62,324 nucleotides of DNA from Acidobacteriota bacterium (GCA_013285705.1 JABDHA010000010.1:1-62324); one strand, 5' to 3'; shown: positions 29,326 through 39,319, counted from the first letter of the stretch. Numbers and translations: made by a program. Notes: generated by a model not told the origin, from the letters alone.

Positions 29326-30708
29326 ATGCTCTTTATCGCAGTGATCGCTGTACTCGCCGTTCTTGTGGGGGTGTCCCTTGGCTATTGGATTCGCAATTTA
29401 AGTATTCGGACCGAAATTTCTGTGCTGACGCAAAATAGCGAAAATTTAACAACGCAGCTTGCCCAACGCGAAAACCAGCTGGAACTCGCGCGCAAAGAGG
29501 CCTCAACCCTGGGTGTGGAAAATGCGCGGCTGGGCGAACGCCTGACGGCGGAACAGGAGTCGCTGAAGCAGGCCAGAGCAACGCTGGAAGATACCTTTCG
29601 CAGCGCTGCATCGCGGGTTTTGAATGAGAACAGTCAGGCCTTTCTGCAGCTGGCTCGCCAGGAGCTGGGCAGACAGCAGCAGACATCAGAAAATCAACTG
29701 GGCCAGAAGGAAAAAGCCATTGAAACCCTCCTGAAGCCAGTACGCGAAACGCTCGACAAACTGCAGCAAGGCACCCAGGAGCTCGAAGTCAAACGCGAAG
29801 GCGCATACCGGTCGCTGGAGCAACTGATTGGGAGCATGCAAAATTCGCACGCCGACCTGCGCCGCGAGACGTCGCAACTCGTCTCCGCTTTGAGAGCGCC
29901 TAAAATACGCGGCAACTGGGGCGAGTTGCAGCTGAAACGGTGCATCGAATTTGCGGGCATGGTGGAGCATGCCTCATTCGATATGGAAGTTTTTGTGCGC
30001 GGAGACGAAGGCTCGATCAAGCCCGACTGCGTGATTCACCTGCCCAATGAGCGCACGATTGTCATCGATGTAAAGACGCCCTTCGACGCCTTTCTCGACG
30101 CGATGAGCACCTCGGACGAGGCAACCCGCGCTTTGAAACTGACGGCGCATGCCGCGCGTGTTCGCGAACATCTGACCGCGCTCTCGGCAAAGTCATATTG
30201 GAAGCAATTCAAGAACAGCCCTGACTTTGTCGTCTGTTTTCTTTCGAGCGAAGTCCTTTTCAGCGCCGCTCTCGAGCAGGACCCCGGCCTGATTGAATTC
30301 GGTACTATATCCAACGTCATTCTGGCCACGCCGACGACACTGATTGCACTGCTCCGGGCGGTGGCCTACGGATGGCAGCAGCTGGAAGTGACGAAGAATG
30401 CGCTGGCGATTCGCGAGGTTGGCGAAAAACTGTACGACAAGCTGGCAACAACGCAGGAGCATTTCACGAAGATGGGGAATGCTTTAACCAGCACCGTCCG
30501 GCACTACAACAACCTCATCGGAAGCGTGGAAGGCCGCGGAAGCGTCTTTACCTATGCCCGCAAACTGCATGAGCTTCATATCGGGCAGGATGAGCTGCCG
30601 GAGATCGACATGCTCGAATCCGTCACGCGCGAGCTGAAGGCGGAGGACTGGAAGCCCACGGAAGAAGAACAGGAGACCAGCGACTCGCTCTTCCCGAAGC
30701 TTGAGTAG
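29326..30708 (+). CDS. rmuC: DNA recombination protein RmuC
   Basis: 460 residues from the ATG at 29326 (an upstream ATG at 29290 adds 12 residues without improving the match). An N-terminal membrane helix (MLFIAVIAVLAVLVGVSLGYW) is followed by a long coiled coil (about 35-150) and the RmuC domain: RGNWGELQLKRCIEFAGM, KPDCVIHLPNERTIVIDVKTPFDAFLDA and the Asp/Lys pattern of a PD-(D/E)XK-like nuclease core. RmuC limits inversions between short repeats in E. coli. The C-terminus is acidic. Its stop lies two bases from the stop of the convergent small gene. Confidence 0.94.
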   Translation: MLFIAVIAVLAVLVGVSLGYWIRNLSIRTEISVLTQNSENLTTQLAQRENQLELARKEASTLGVENARLGERLTAEQESLKQARATLEDTFRSAASRVLNENSQAFLQLARQELGRQQQTSENQLGQKEKAIETLLKPVRETLDKLQQGTQELEVKREGAYRSLEQLIGSMQNSHADLRRETSQLVSALRAPKIRGNWGELQLKRCIEFAGMVEHASFDMEVFVRGDEGSIKPDCVIHLPNERTIVIDVKTPFDAFLDAMSTSDEATRALKLTAHAARVREHLTALSAKSYWKQFKNSPDFVVCFLSSEVLFSAALEQDPGLIEFGTISNVILATPTTLIALLRAVAYGWQQLEVTKNALAIREVGEKLYDKLATTQEHFTKMGNALTSTVRHYNNLIGSVEGRGSVFTYARKLHELHIGQDELPEIDMLESVTRELKAEDWKPTEEEQETSDSLFPKLE

Positions 30709-30710
30709 CT

Positions 30711-30980
30711 TTATTTCTTCTTTTCGTTCTCGCCCGTGAAGGAGCCGGTCGCGTGCTGTCCGGCTGGCAGGTCAGGATGACGCTCAGCCTGCCCCTCTTC
30801 CACATTCTTTTTGAGCAGGCGCATCTGTTCTTCGCGACCGGCTCCGACCAGATGCGCATCTTTTGGCTGCATGGGCGTATGCCCTGGCTGCACGCTGGTT
30901 GGCGCGGATTGCTTTGCTGAGGCGTGCTCTTCGGCTTTCTGGCTTTTCTGATTGCTTTTTTTAGCGGCAGTTTGTGACAT
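30711..30980 (-). CDS. Small hydrophilic protein of unknown function
   Basis: 89 residues from the ATG at 30980, preceded by a strong GGGGAGGTG ribosome site; the frame remains open upstream to 31061 without a comparable site. The product is rich in Lys, Gln, Ala and Glu, with no hydrophobic segment or Cys, and looks largely disordered apart from a possible helix at REEQMRLLKKNVEEGQAE. The ribosome site and tight packing against rmuC favour a real gene. No family recognised. Confidence 0.65.
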   Translation of the reverse strand: MSQTAAKKSNQKSQKAEEHASAKQSAPTSVQPGHTPMQPKDAHLVGAGREEQMRLLKKNVEEGQAERHPDLPAGQHATGSFTGENEKKK

Positions 30981-31084
30981 GCGGCACCTCCCCGGAAACC
31001 TGAGCCCGCGATTCCGGCCCATTTTCAGTTTGATGCCGGAGGAGCGGCTCGCGGAGAGCAACTGCCGTTCCGCTCACGCACTTT

Positions 31085-31660
31085 TCAGAAAATTCTCCCC
31101 GATACGAAATTCTCCCGGATACGCTGCCACGTGGTTTCCAAATCTTCCGGCAGAACACGGGTTTCGCCCACAACGGTCATGAAGTTGGTGTCGCCGGTCC
31201 AGCGCGGCAAAACGTGCAGGTGCAGGTGGCCCTGGACGCCTGCTCCAGCCGATTTGCCTAGGTTCAGGCCCATATTGATACCTTCAGGATGGTAGGTGGT
31301 GCCCAGGACAGATTCGAGGCGTTGCGCGGTGTCCATCAGCTCATGCGCAACGGTCTGAGGCAGCGCGGCCAACGAGCTTTCGTGCGCGTAGGGCAAGACC
31401 ATGACATGTCCTGAGGTGTAGGGATACCGGTTGAGGACAACAAAGGTGTTTTTGTAACGATGCACGATGAGCGCGGCCTTTTCAGCCCGCTCGCTGGGCA
31501 TGCCATGGGCTTCCGCGTACTCGACTGCGGCGACGAGGTTGCAGAAGACGCAATCTTTGTCGCCCGGCCACGCGGACAATTCATCCGGAACGCCCTGGCG
31601 CTTTGCGTGATCGGCGGTGGTGACATAGGTGTAACGCCAAGGGGTCCATAGATGGTCCAT
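31085..31660 (-). CDS. HIT family nucleotide hydrolase/phosphorylase
   Basis: 191-residue cytoplasmic histidine-triad protein. The motif H145-L-H-L-H149 in GHLHLHVLPRW supplies the nucleophile and phosphate contacts. The N-terminus MDHLWTPWRYTYV and the CVFC pair at residues 37-40 place it in the branch often annotated as diadenosine tetraphosphate (Ap4A) phosphorylase or ATP adenylyltransferase-like HIT proteins. Such enzymes split nucleotide phosphoanhydride or phosphoramidate bonds; the natural substrate is not defined. It is divergent from recQ with 44 bases between starts. Confidence 0.93.
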   Translation of the reverse strand: MDHLWTPWRYTYVTTADHAKRQGVPDELSAWPGDKDCVFCNLVAAVEYAEAHGMPSERAEKAALIVHRYKNTFVVLNRYPYTSGHVMVLPYAHESSLAALPQTVAHELMDTAQRLESVLGTTYHPEGINMGLNLGKSAGAGVQGHLHLHVLPRWTGDTNFMTVVGETRVLPEDLETTWQRIRENFVSGRIF

Positions 31661-31704
31661 AGGCGATCAGTATAGCGAGTTCAACATGCCTCATACTGTG
31701 AGTT

Positions 31705-33729
31705 ATGCCTCCGGCACAACTCACGGCCCTGCTTGCACGCACCTTCGGCTTCGCGTCCTTTCGCGCGAACCAGGAGGCCGTGTGCCGCGCGGCGGTCGAT
31801 GGCCGTGATGTGCTGCTGGTGATGCCGACCGGCGCGGGCAAATCGCTCTGCTACCAGCTTCCCGCTGTCGCGCGTGGCGGAACGGCACTGGTGATCAGCC
31901 CGTTGATCGCGCTGATGGACGACCAGGCGTCAAAGCTCAGCGAACTGGGCCTGCGGGCCGCGCGTATCCACTCCGGACTGGACCGCGAGGTCTCGCGTCA
32001 GGCCTGCCGCGAATACCTGAACGGGACTCTCGATTTTCTCTTCATCGCGCCGGAGCGGCTGCGCGTACCGGGATTTCCCGAGATGCTGGCGAAACGCAAG
32101 CCTGCGCTCATTGCCATTGACGAGGCGCACTGCATCTCGCAGTGGGGACACGATTTTCGGCCCGATTACCGGCTGCTGGGCGGCTATCTGCCCGCGTTGC
32201 GACCAGCGCCAGTTGTCGCGCTCACGGCGACGGCGACACCCATCGTGCAGGACGACATCGTGGCGCAACTGCAGCTCAACCAGCCTGCGCGCTTCATTCA
32301 TGGCTTCCGGCGGAATAATCTGGCGGTCGAAGTCGTCGAGGTTTCGAAATCCAAACGTACGCCGCTCGCTCTGACACTGCTCAGCCCCGCAGAACGGCGC
32401 CCTGCCATCGTTTACGCGCCGACGCGCAAAGAGGCTGAGACGCTGGCAGAGGAGCTTTCGCAGCATTTTTCTACGGCTGCTTACCATGCGGGACTCGACC
32501 CGGACCATCGCGAGCGGGTGCAGCGCGAATTTCTTGGCGGCAAGCTCGAAGCCGTTGTGGCGACGATCGCCTTCGGCATGGGCATCGACAAGCCGGATGT
32601 GCGCACAGTGATCCACACCGCGCTCCCCGGTAGTCTTGAAGCCTACTATCAGGAGATTGGCCGCGCCGGACGCGATGGCAAGCCGAGCCGGACGATCCTG
32701 ATGCATTCCTATGCGGACCGGCGCACGCACGATTTCTTCTACGAGCGCGATTACCCTCCGGTCGAAGAGCTCGACCTCATCTTCCGCAAACTGGCGCCCG
32801 AGCCGCGCCACAGAGAAGAATTAGCAGAGCTGCTGAAATCGAAGCTCGACGGCGAAATCTTCCTGACCGCGCTCGACAAGCTGATGACGCACGGTGGCGC
32901 CCGCATCGACTATGACGGCAATGTGACGCGCGGCGATCAAGGCTGGCGGCAGCCATATCTCTCGCAATCGAACCAGCGCATGACGCAGCTCGATAAGGTC
33001 GTGCGCTACGCGGAATCGCATCAGTGCCGCATGTCGCAATTGGTGCGGCATTTTGGCGACGACGAAGATGGACGCCGCGCCTGCGGGCATTGTGACGTCT
33101 GTTCGCCGGAACGGGCGATCGCGCAGCGTTTCCGTCCATTGGACGACACGGAGCGCGAAGTGATGTTCTCGCTGCTGCGGGCTTTGCGCTCCGGCGGGTC
33201 GAAATCAACAGGCAAGCTGCATCAGGAGTTATGCGATCGCAATGGAATAAGCCGCGACCACTTCGAAGACATATTAGGAGCACTGAGCGGCGCGGGCCTT
33301 CTTGCGATTGAAGACGCCAGCTTCGAGAAAGACGGCCGCAGCATTGCCTATCGCAAGGCAAGCCTCACACGCGATGGTGAAGATTTAGGAGAGGACGATG
33401 CGGTCAGCATCCTGATGCGCGACAGCAGTGAACACACTGCTCCTGCGGCAAAGACTGCGAAGCGGGAGCGCAAACAGAAGGCGTTGAAGGTTGAAGTGCC
33501 GCTCTCCGCGGAAGCCGCGGCGCTTGAAGAAAAGCTGCGCGCATGGCGGCGCGAAGAGGCCGGCAGAATGGGCCAGCCAGCATTCCTGATCTTTCCCGAC
33601 AAAACGCTGCGTGCTATCGCAGTGGAGCGCCCACGCACTGAAGAAGATTTACTTGCTGTCGATGGCATCGGTCCGGCAAAGGCGGCGAAGTTCGGAGCGA
33701 TGGTTTGCGGCATCTGTGCCGCAGACTAG
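31705..33729 (+). CDS. recQ: ATP-dependent DNA helicase RecQ
   Basis: 674-residue 3'-5' helicase of recombination repair. Walker A lies in [15 protein letters not shown], the DEAH box in [19 protein letters not shown], and helicase motifs IV-VI include [16 protein letters not shown] and [12 protein letters not shown]. The zinc-binding cysteines sit in [13 protein letters not shown] with an upstream Cys in [13 protein letters not shown] winged-helix domain follows, then an HRDC-type domain ([29 protein letters not shown]). Residues about 555-620, rich in Lys and Glu, form a linker before the HRDC domain. Confidence 0.96.
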   Translation: MPPAQLTALLARTFGFASFRANQEAVCRAAVDGRDVLLVMPTGAGKSLCYQLPAVARGGTALVISPLIALMDDQASKLSELGLRAARIHSGLDREVSRQACREYLNGTLDFLFIAPERLRVPGFPEMLAKRKPALIAIDEAHCISQWGHDFRPDYRLLGGYLPALRPAPVVALTATATPIVQDDIVAQLQLNQPARFIHGFRRNNLAVEVVEVSKSKRTPLALTLLSPAERRPAIVYAPTRKEAETLAEELSQHFSTAAYHAGLDPDHRERVQREFLGGKLEAVVATIAFGMGIDKPDVRTVIHTALPGSLEAYYQEIGRAGRDGKPSRTILMHSYADRRTHDFFYERDYPPVEELDLIFRKLAPEPRHREELAELLKSKLDGEIFLTALDKLMTHGGARIDYDGNVTRGDQGWRQPYLSQSNQRMTQLDKVVRYAESHQCRMSQLVRHFGDDEDGRRACGHCDVCSPERAIAQRFRPLDDTEREVMFSLLRALRSGGSKSTGKLHQELCDRNGISRDHFEDILGALSGAGLLAIEDASFEKDGRSIAYRKASLTRDGEDLGEDDAVSILMRDSSEHTAPAAKTAKRERKQKALKVEVPLSAEAAALEEKLRAWRREEAGRMGQPAFLIFPDKTLRAIAVERPRTEEDLLAVDGIGPAKAAKFGAMVCGICAAD

Positions 33730-33750
33730 AGAGCCTCTCTCACTTATTAC

Positions 33751-33779
33751 TTGACGCGAAGTAGCCCGTTCCGCATACT
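33751..33779 (+). promoter_or_regulatory. Predicted promoter of the FG-GAP/anchor-D gene
   Basis: TTGACG, a 17-base spacer and CATACT, about 55 bases before the GTG start at 33834. Confidence 0.55.
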
Positions 33780-33833
33780 GATGCAGCTCCGCCTGGCCTT
33801 GCGAACCTTCTACTCTCACGCTGAGGTGCGACT

Positions 33834-36797
33834 GTGCGACGCCTGGTTTTTCTGCTGTCTACGTTGTTCCTCATCGCCAATGTATCGACGCAGGCACAAA
33901 GCTCGTCAAATTCTTACAGCCTGAATCAAGTCATCACTCCGCTAAAGAACGCCGCAACCGGTGATTTCAACGGCGACGGAAAGCTGGATTTTGCAACGTT
34001 GTCGCTGTGTCAGGGCCTGATCCCTACTCAAATTCTGACTTACATCGGACGAGGGGATGGATTTCCTGCCGTGAGACCTGCACCGATGCCCTCAGGTTGC
34101 TTAAACGCCTCGGGGGGTGCGACGGGGGACTTCAACGGAGATCAGAAAGCTGATGTGGCTTTCATTGCTCTATCTTCTGATAGCAATAACGTTATTGATT
34201 ACGCGCTGGGCAATGGCGATGGTACATTCCAAACGCTGCAGTCGCTTGCATTCCCCATCCTCCCCATGCCGCCAGGTTCATCCCCGGGTGGCAACACATA
34301 CCCAGTCGCCATCTATACGGCGGATTTCAATCACGACGGATACGCCGACATTCTGGTTACTGACAACGTTTTGGATTACGTCATTTATCTTGCAGACACC
34401 CATGGTGGTTTTGCTGCTCCCATCGTTACCATCAACAACATCTATCCCTTCAACGCACCGATTCCCATTCCCCAGGTATCGATTGGAGATGTAAACCACG
34501 ATGGAAATCCCGACCTGATACTGCCAAATTCTGCTGGCATCCAGGTTGAATTAGGTCAGGGCAACGGATCGTTTACTGCAGGAGCAGGGCTGAGCTATCC
34601 ATTCCAGCCTCTTGCCAGTGGTCAGGTCGCAGACTTAGATGGGAATGGCAATCTCGATGTGCTGGTGTTTGACTCTGGATCAGCATCGTTTCTATTTTTT
34701 TCCGGCGATGGCACTGGTGCATTTCAGACGCCTGGGCAGGCGCTTCTTCCTGTCCATCCAGAGAACAACAGCGGGAGTAGCGGTGTCCAGGCTTACGATG
34801 TCTTGTTGGACATCAACGGTGATGGCTTACTCGATTTGGTGTTCTACTCCAATGGCTCTCTTTATTGGGCGCAGGGGAATGGCAACGGAACCTTCAAACA
34901 AGAATCGTTCCTCACCAGTTCCTTCAACCCGAATCCGTACCTTCAAGGCATCCATCTGACCACTGGCGGCAATCCCGCGATTCTCGACGCAAGCGGGATT
35001 CTCTACCTACCTGCCACCGCGATGTCTGCCATGAATATCAATAGCTTTTATCTGGATTTAGGGAGCGTGAATTACGAATCCTTAGCCACCGCGACGGGGA
35101 ATCCAGCTCAGTTGTCATTGACGAGTGTAGGAGCAGATGCTCTAACGATTTCTGCCGTGCAGGCACAAGCGCCTCTCCAGGAAAATGACAACTGCCTTGG
35201 TTCGCTCCCTCCCGGGGCAGCTAGTTCGCTTGCCAGCTGCAACATTTCCATTCAACTTTTTTCTGCAGACATTGGCCCTTACAGCGGGAATATCTCGATT
35301 ACAAGCAATGCTTCCGCCAGCCCTATAAGTGTTCCGGTTTTCGCCACGGTGGTTGCTCCACCTTTCACTGCTTCTCCAACATCACTGGACTTCGGCTATC
35401 AAAAAATTGGAACGAGCACAACGCAGCAAATTACTTTCACCAGCGTCAGCAGCCAGCCGGATCCTATTGCCTACATATTGCTGTCGGGCGGTTTTACCTA
35501 CAGCACAAGCTGCCGAGGTCAGCTCGTATCCACATGCACTGTAGACGTAACTTTTACCCCTACCGCAACCGGTGTGAGCACCGGTTCTATTAAACTGGCA
35601 GACGAAAATGGTTTTAGCGCTTCAGTAAGTCTCACAGGACAGGGTGTGCAAACCGGCCCGCTGGCGAGTACTTCTCCTTCAGCCGTGGCCTTTGGAAATC
35701 AAACCATCGGAACCACTGGCGCGATACAGACGGTCACGCTCAGCAATACCGGAGACGCGCCGCTGGAAATTCAATCCATCAGCGCATCTGGCGGATTCTC
35801 TTCGACAAATAATTGCGGGCCCAGCATAGCCCCCGGCGCCAGCTGCGCATTGATGGTTGCGTTCGCACCGACCACCGTCGGCAGCCAAACCGGCGCCGTC
35901 AGCATTGCGGATAACGCCTCGAACAGCCCGCAAGCCATCGCCCTCTCAGGTACGGGGACGGCAGTCCCGGTTGCGCAATTGAGCATTACGCCTTCTTCGC
36001 TTACCTTCAACTCGCTTGTCGGCACCGCAAGCGGGCCGCAGATCGTCACGGTCGCAAACGTGGGCGGCGCCGCGGCCCAGATACAATCCGTTACCGCCAG
36101 CGACGGCTTCAGTGCGCTGAGCGCATGCAGCGGCGCTATTATCCCCGGCAGTTCCTGCACCATCGACGTCTCCTTTACGCCGTCAGGCACAAGCAGCCAG
36201 ACCGGCGCGCTGACCATTCAGGACAATGCTCCAGGCAGTCCGCAGACGGTGCAATTGTCAGGTGCCGGAACAAGTCTCGCCGTCAGCGCTGCTTCCGGCT
36301 CTTCAACCTCTGCAACGATCAATGCAGGCCAGACAGCGACGTATAGTCTCATGGTTACCGCCATTGGAGGATTTACCGGAACACTTACTGTGAGCTGTAC
36401 AGGTGCTCCAGCGGGTATGCAGTGCATCGGCAGCCCGGCAACGCTGGCCATAACAGGAAACAGCCCGGTCGCCGTGACCTACACCGTCGGGCCGGCGGCA
36501 TCTGCTGCGAATGCTTCCATGCTCAAGGTTTTCGCAGCTCCGATAACCCTGGCGTTCCTCTTCGGATTATTGCCTGGTCCACTTCGCAAATCAGGCAGGC
36601 GTTTAAGCTGCTGGCCTGTAATTCTGCTGGCTTGCGCTCTGCTGCTGACAGCGTCCGCCTGCGGTGGAGGGTCGACAACGAACATCATCGAGAACCAGCA
36701 AGGCACAACCTACGTGATGAATGCTGTTTTGACCACAAGTTCAGGTCAGCAAATCCAGCAGCCGCTCGTCCTCACGGTAAATTCGTCCGCGAAGTGA
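33834..36797 (+). CDS. Large secreted protein with FG-GAP/VCBS and choice-of-anchor-D repeats
   Basis: 987 residues from a GTG start. Residues 1-22 are a signal peptide (VSTQAQ). Residues about 35-390 hold FG-GAP/VCBS-type units with Ca2+-binding-like loops: GDFNGDGKLDFA, GDFNGDQKADVAF, ADFNHDGYADIL, GDVNHDGNPDLI, ADLDGNGNLDVL and DINGDGLLDLVF; together these suggest a beta-propeller. Residues about 400-800 carry four immunoglobulin-like choice-of-anchor-D (ASPM/SPD2/hydin-like) repeats, each with a FGNQTIGT-like strand and a C...PGASC...F.P pair of cysteines. Near the C-terminus are a hydrophobic helix and ASACGGGS, which recalls a lipobox but is internal. Adhesion or matrix binding is a plausible role; no enzyme domain is visible. 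The first half looks less GC-rich than its neighbours. Confidence 0.85.
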   Translation: MRRLVFLLSTLFLIANVSTQAQSSSNSYSLNQVITPLKNAATGDFNGDGKLDFATLSLCQGLIPTQILTYIGRGDGFPAVRPAPMPSGCLNASGGATGDFNGDQKADVAFIALSSDSNNVIDYALGNGDGTFQTLQSLAFPILPMPPGSSPGGNTYPVAIYTADFNHDGYADILVTDNVLDYVIYLADTHGGFAAPIVTINNIYPFNAPIPIPQVSIGDVNHDGNPDLILPNSAGIQVELGQGNGSFTAGAGLSYPFQPLASGQVADLDGNGNLDVLVFDSGSASFLFFSGDGTGAFQTPGQALLPVHPENNSGSSGVQAYDVLLDINGDGLLDLVFYSNGSLYWAQGNGNGTFKQESFLTSSFNPNPYLQGIHLTTGGNPAILDASGILYLPATAMSAMNINSFYLDLGSVNYESLATATGNPAQLSLTSVGADALTISAVQAQAPLQENDNCLGSLPPGAASSLASCNISIQLFSADIGPYSGNISITSNASASPISVPVFATVVAPPFTASPTSLDFGYQKIGTSTTQQITFTSVSSQPDPIAYILLSGGFTYSTSCRGQLVSTCTVDVTFTPTATGVSTGSIKLADENGFSASVSLTGQGVQTGPLASTSPSAVAFGNQTIGTTGAIQTVTLSNTGDAPLEIQSISASGGFSSTNNCGPSIAPGASCALMVAFAPTTVGSQTGAVSIADNASNSPQAIALSGTGTAVPVAQLSITPSSLTFNSLVGTASGPQIVTVANVGGAAAQIQSVTASDGFSALSACSGAIIPGSSCTIDVSFTPSGTSSQTGALTIQDNAPGSPQTVQLSGAGTSLAVSAASGSSTSATINAGQTATYSLMVTAIGGFTGTLTVSCTGAPAGMQCIGSPATLAITGNSPVAVTYTVGPAASAANASMLKVFAAPITLAFLFGLLPGPLRKSGRRLSCWPVILLACALLLTASACGGGSTTNIIENQQGTTYVMNAVLTTSSGQQIQQPLVLTVNSSAK

Positions 36798-36919
36798 CTC
36801 ATCCGGCATCTATTCTCGGCGATTGCCCTGTTTACTGTGCAATTACTGCCAACTTTTGGGTTGGAGCTGTGAAATGCCAGCCAAAGATATTGCAACTTCG
36901 TGAATCTAAGGGCTCTGCA

Positions 36920-36948
36920 TTGACACGGCTTCCGCGCAGATCTATCAT
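36920..36948 (+). promoter_or_regulatory. Strong sigma-70-type promoter upstream of rpsA
   Basis: Consensus -35 TTGACA (36920-36925), a 17-base spacer and TATCAT (36943-36948). It is the best consensus promoter I see in the window. Transcription would start near 36955, leaving a leader of about 300 bases before rpsA. Confidence 0.75.
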
Positions 36949-37256
36949 TTTCTTACAGGTTCTACGTGCGCGGGATTCACGCGTGGGCCTGTGATCGCCG
37001 CTCCTGCATGTTCCTGCCTGGCGGAATGCTCCCAACCGGAGACTGAGTCGTGCCCACCACACACCCTGGTCTCCCTCTGAGATCGTCCGTACAGCGCTAA
37101 GCACGAGGGAACGTCGATTCCCGAATCTTCGCGGACCAGTTTGAATCTAAAGCTATGAGCGAAGGAATCTGCAGCACTGAGCCAGCCATACGCGTTCAGG
37201 TTGCAGGGCGGAAAAACGGGGTCCGCCGACCCTGAATCCCACTTGAGCTGGCTGTT
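36949..37256 (+). promoter_or_regulatory. Long 5' leader of rpsA
   Basis: About 300 transcribed bases without a convincing gene; the whole gene-free stretch is 36798-37256. Near its end a hairpin (37204-37234) pairs CAGG/GCGGA with TCCGC/CCTG around a short bulge, 22 bases before the rpsA ATG. A 26-codon frame with ATG at 37155 and stop at 37233-37235 ends inside this hairpin and could be a leader peptide, but it has no clear ribosome site. rpsA itself has only a weak ribosome site. Autogenous control of S1 translation is known in enterobacteria; here it is inference. Confidence 0.45.
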
Positions 37257-39146
37257 ATGGCAGACGTCCTTAATCCTGAACAAACCGAGAGCACTCCTCT
37301 GAACACCGAACTTGAAACCCCAACGCTGGAAGCAGCGACGGAGTACGCCGAGCCGTCCATCGAAACCACCCATAACCCGGAAGCCATTTCCGCAGAGTCT
37401 CCTTCCGTAGAAACCACACATCCTGTTGCTGTCGCATCAGAGCCGCTTGATGAAGAGGCCGACCTGAACAGCATGGAAGATTTTGCCGCAGTGCTCGAGT
37501 CGTTTGACCGTGAGCAGGCTGCTGAAGCAGCAGCGCAGGCATTTGATGACAGCCACGTCGTGTCCGGCACCGTAATCAAGCTGACCGATAAGCATGTCGT
37601 CGTCGATGTGGGGATGAAGTCGGAAGGCTTGATTCCGATTGAGCAGGTGCTCGACCACGCCGGTCAGCCCAAGCTCAACGCCGGTGACGCGGTCGAAGTC
37701 GTCATCGAGCGGGAAGAGGCCGAAGGCGGCTATGTCCTGAGCTATGAAAAGGCCCAGCGACACCGCGTATGGGATGCGATCGAGAAGGCTGCCAACGAGA
37801 AGTCGATTATCACCGGCACCGTGCTTGGCCGCGTCAAGGGCGGTTTGACCGTCGATATCGGCATCAAGGCGTTCCTGCCCGGCTCCCAGCTCGAGGTTCG
37901 CCCGGTGCGCAATCTGGATGCCTACATCGGCCAGCAGATTGAAATCCGCGTCATCAAGCTGAACAAGAAGCGCGGCAACGTGGTTGTCTCCCGCAAGGAG
38001 ATTCTGGAAGAAGAGCAGACCCAGAAGCGCTCAAAGACACTCGAGCACCTCGAAGAGGGCAGCGTTCTTACCGGAACGGTCAAGAACCTGACCGACTACG
38101 GCGCATTCGTCGATCTCGGTGGAATCGACGGTCTGTTGCACATCACCGATATGTCGTGGGGACGCCTGACGCACCCGCGCGACCTGGTGAACGTCGCCGA
38201 CGAGATTCAGGTTAAGGTCCTCAAGTTCGACAAAGATAAGCAGCGCGTCTCGCTCGGCTTCAAGCAGCTCACGCCTGATCCGTGGCTCGATGCAGTCGAG
38301 CGCTACCCGATTGGCGCCCGCGTCCGCGGCCGCGTCCTCAGCGTGACCGACTACGGCGCATTCGTTGAGCTCGAACAGGGCATCGAAGGCCTCGTCCACG
38401 TCTCCGAGATGACCTGGTCGAAGCGGATGAAGCATCCGTCGAAGCTGGTCAAGCCAGGCGACGAAGTGGAGACGGTCATTCTTGCCGTCAACCCCAACGA
38501 CCGCCGCATCTCGCTGGGCATGAAGCAGCTCCTCGAGAATCCATGGGAGCACCTGACCGAGCGTTACCCGGCAGGCACCAATGTCGAAGGCCGCGTTCGC
38601 AACCTGACCGACTTCGGCGCTTTCATCGAGATCGAAGACGGCATCGATGGTCTGGTGCACGTCTCGAACCTGAGCTGGACCAAGCGCGTCAAGCATCCTT
38701 CGGAAGTCCTTAAGAAGGGTGAAAAAGTGAAGGCCGTGGTGCTCGGCGTAGAGCCGGAAAACCGCCGCCTCTCGCTCGGCATCAAGCAGCTCCAGCCCGA
38801 CGTCTGGGAGACATTCTTTGCCCAGCATCGCGTGGGAGATGTGGTCAAGGGTAAGGTGCTGCGCTCGGCACAGTTCGGCTCGTTCGTTGAGATTGCCGAG
38901 GGTGTTGAAGGTCTCTGCCACGTTTCTGAGGCAACGGATAATCACGGCACACCGGTGAAGCTCGAAGCAGGCCAGGAGCACGAGTTCAAGATCATCAAGA
39001 TGAACGCTGATGAGAAGAAGGTCGGACTCAGCCTGCGCGCCGTAGGCGAAGAAGCCAGCCGCGCGGAAGTCGAGTCTTACAAGCAGCCGGTTTCAAGCTC
39101 GACCACGACTCTCGGCGACCTGATGAACTGGAAGCGCGAGCAGTAA
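37257..39146 (+). CDS. rpsA: 30S ribosomal protein S1
   Basis: 629 residues, cytoplasmic, bound to the 30S subunit, where it unfolds and captures mRNA. Six S1 OB-fold repeats start near residues 100, 185, 270, 355, 442 and 529; units 3-5 are the most alike (TDYGAFVDLGGIDGLLH, TDYGAFVELEQGIEGLVH, TDFGAFIEIEDGIDGLVH). The first about 97 residues form an acidic, Glu/Thr/Ser/Ala-rich extension with low complexity, so the protein is longer than the 557-residue E. coli S1. A strong promoter and a 300-base leader precede it, and a terminator follows 19 bases after the stop. Confidence 0.96.
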   Translation: MADVLNPEQTESTPLNTELETPTLEAATEYAEPSIETTHNPEAISAESPSVETTHPVAVASEPLDEEADLNSMEDFAAVLESFDREQAAEAAAQAFDDSHVVSGTVIKLTDKHVVVDVGMKSEGLIPIEQVLDHAGQPKLNAGDAVEVVIEREEAEGGYVLSYEKAQRHRVWDAIEKAANEKSIITGTVLGRVKGGLTVDIGIKAFLPGSQLEVRPVRNLDAYIGQQIEIRVIKLNKKRGNVVVSRKEILEEEQTQKRSKTLEHLEEGSVLTGTVKNLTDYGAFVDLGGIDGLLHITDMSWGRLTHPRDLVNVADEIQVKVLKFDKDKQRVSLGFKQLTPDPWLDAVERYPIGARVRGRVLSVTDYGAFVELEQGIEGLVHVSEMTWSKRMKHPSKLVKPGDEVETVILAVNPNDRRISLGMKQLLENPWEHLTERYPAGTNVEGRVRNLTDFGAFIEIEDGIDGLVHVSNLSWTKRVKHPSEVLKKGEKVKAVVLGVEPENRRLSLGIKQLQPDVWETFFAQHRVGDVVKGKVLRSAQFGSFVEIAEGVEGLCHVSEATDNHGTPVKLEAGQEHEFKIIKMNADEKKVGLSLRAVGEEASRAEVESYKQPVSSSTTTLGDLMNWKREQ

Positions 39147-39165
39147 GTCGATTCAAACCAAATGC

Positions 39166-39194
39166 AAAACGCCACCCTTCGGGGTGGCGTTTTT
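39166..39194 (+). terminator. Terminator after rpsA
   Basis: 12-bp stem AAAACGCCACCC/GGGTGGCGTTTT with loop TTCG and a run of T residues, then GTTTTCC. Confidence 0.93.
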
Positions 39195-39319
39195 GTTTTC
39201 CCTGAGGAACGGAAGGGCAGAATACCTATGATCCATCGTCTGCAACAACTTTTTGCAGCTTTGTTCCGAAAAATCCGCCTTTCCCCGGCTAAAACGAGAT
39301 CATCTGTAACTACCGAGGC

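Noticed and set aside
36711-36994. Protein-coding extension after the FG-GAP gene (frame 36422-36994).
   Set aside because: It overlaps the gene in another frame, has no domain sense and would run through the consensus rpsA promoter.
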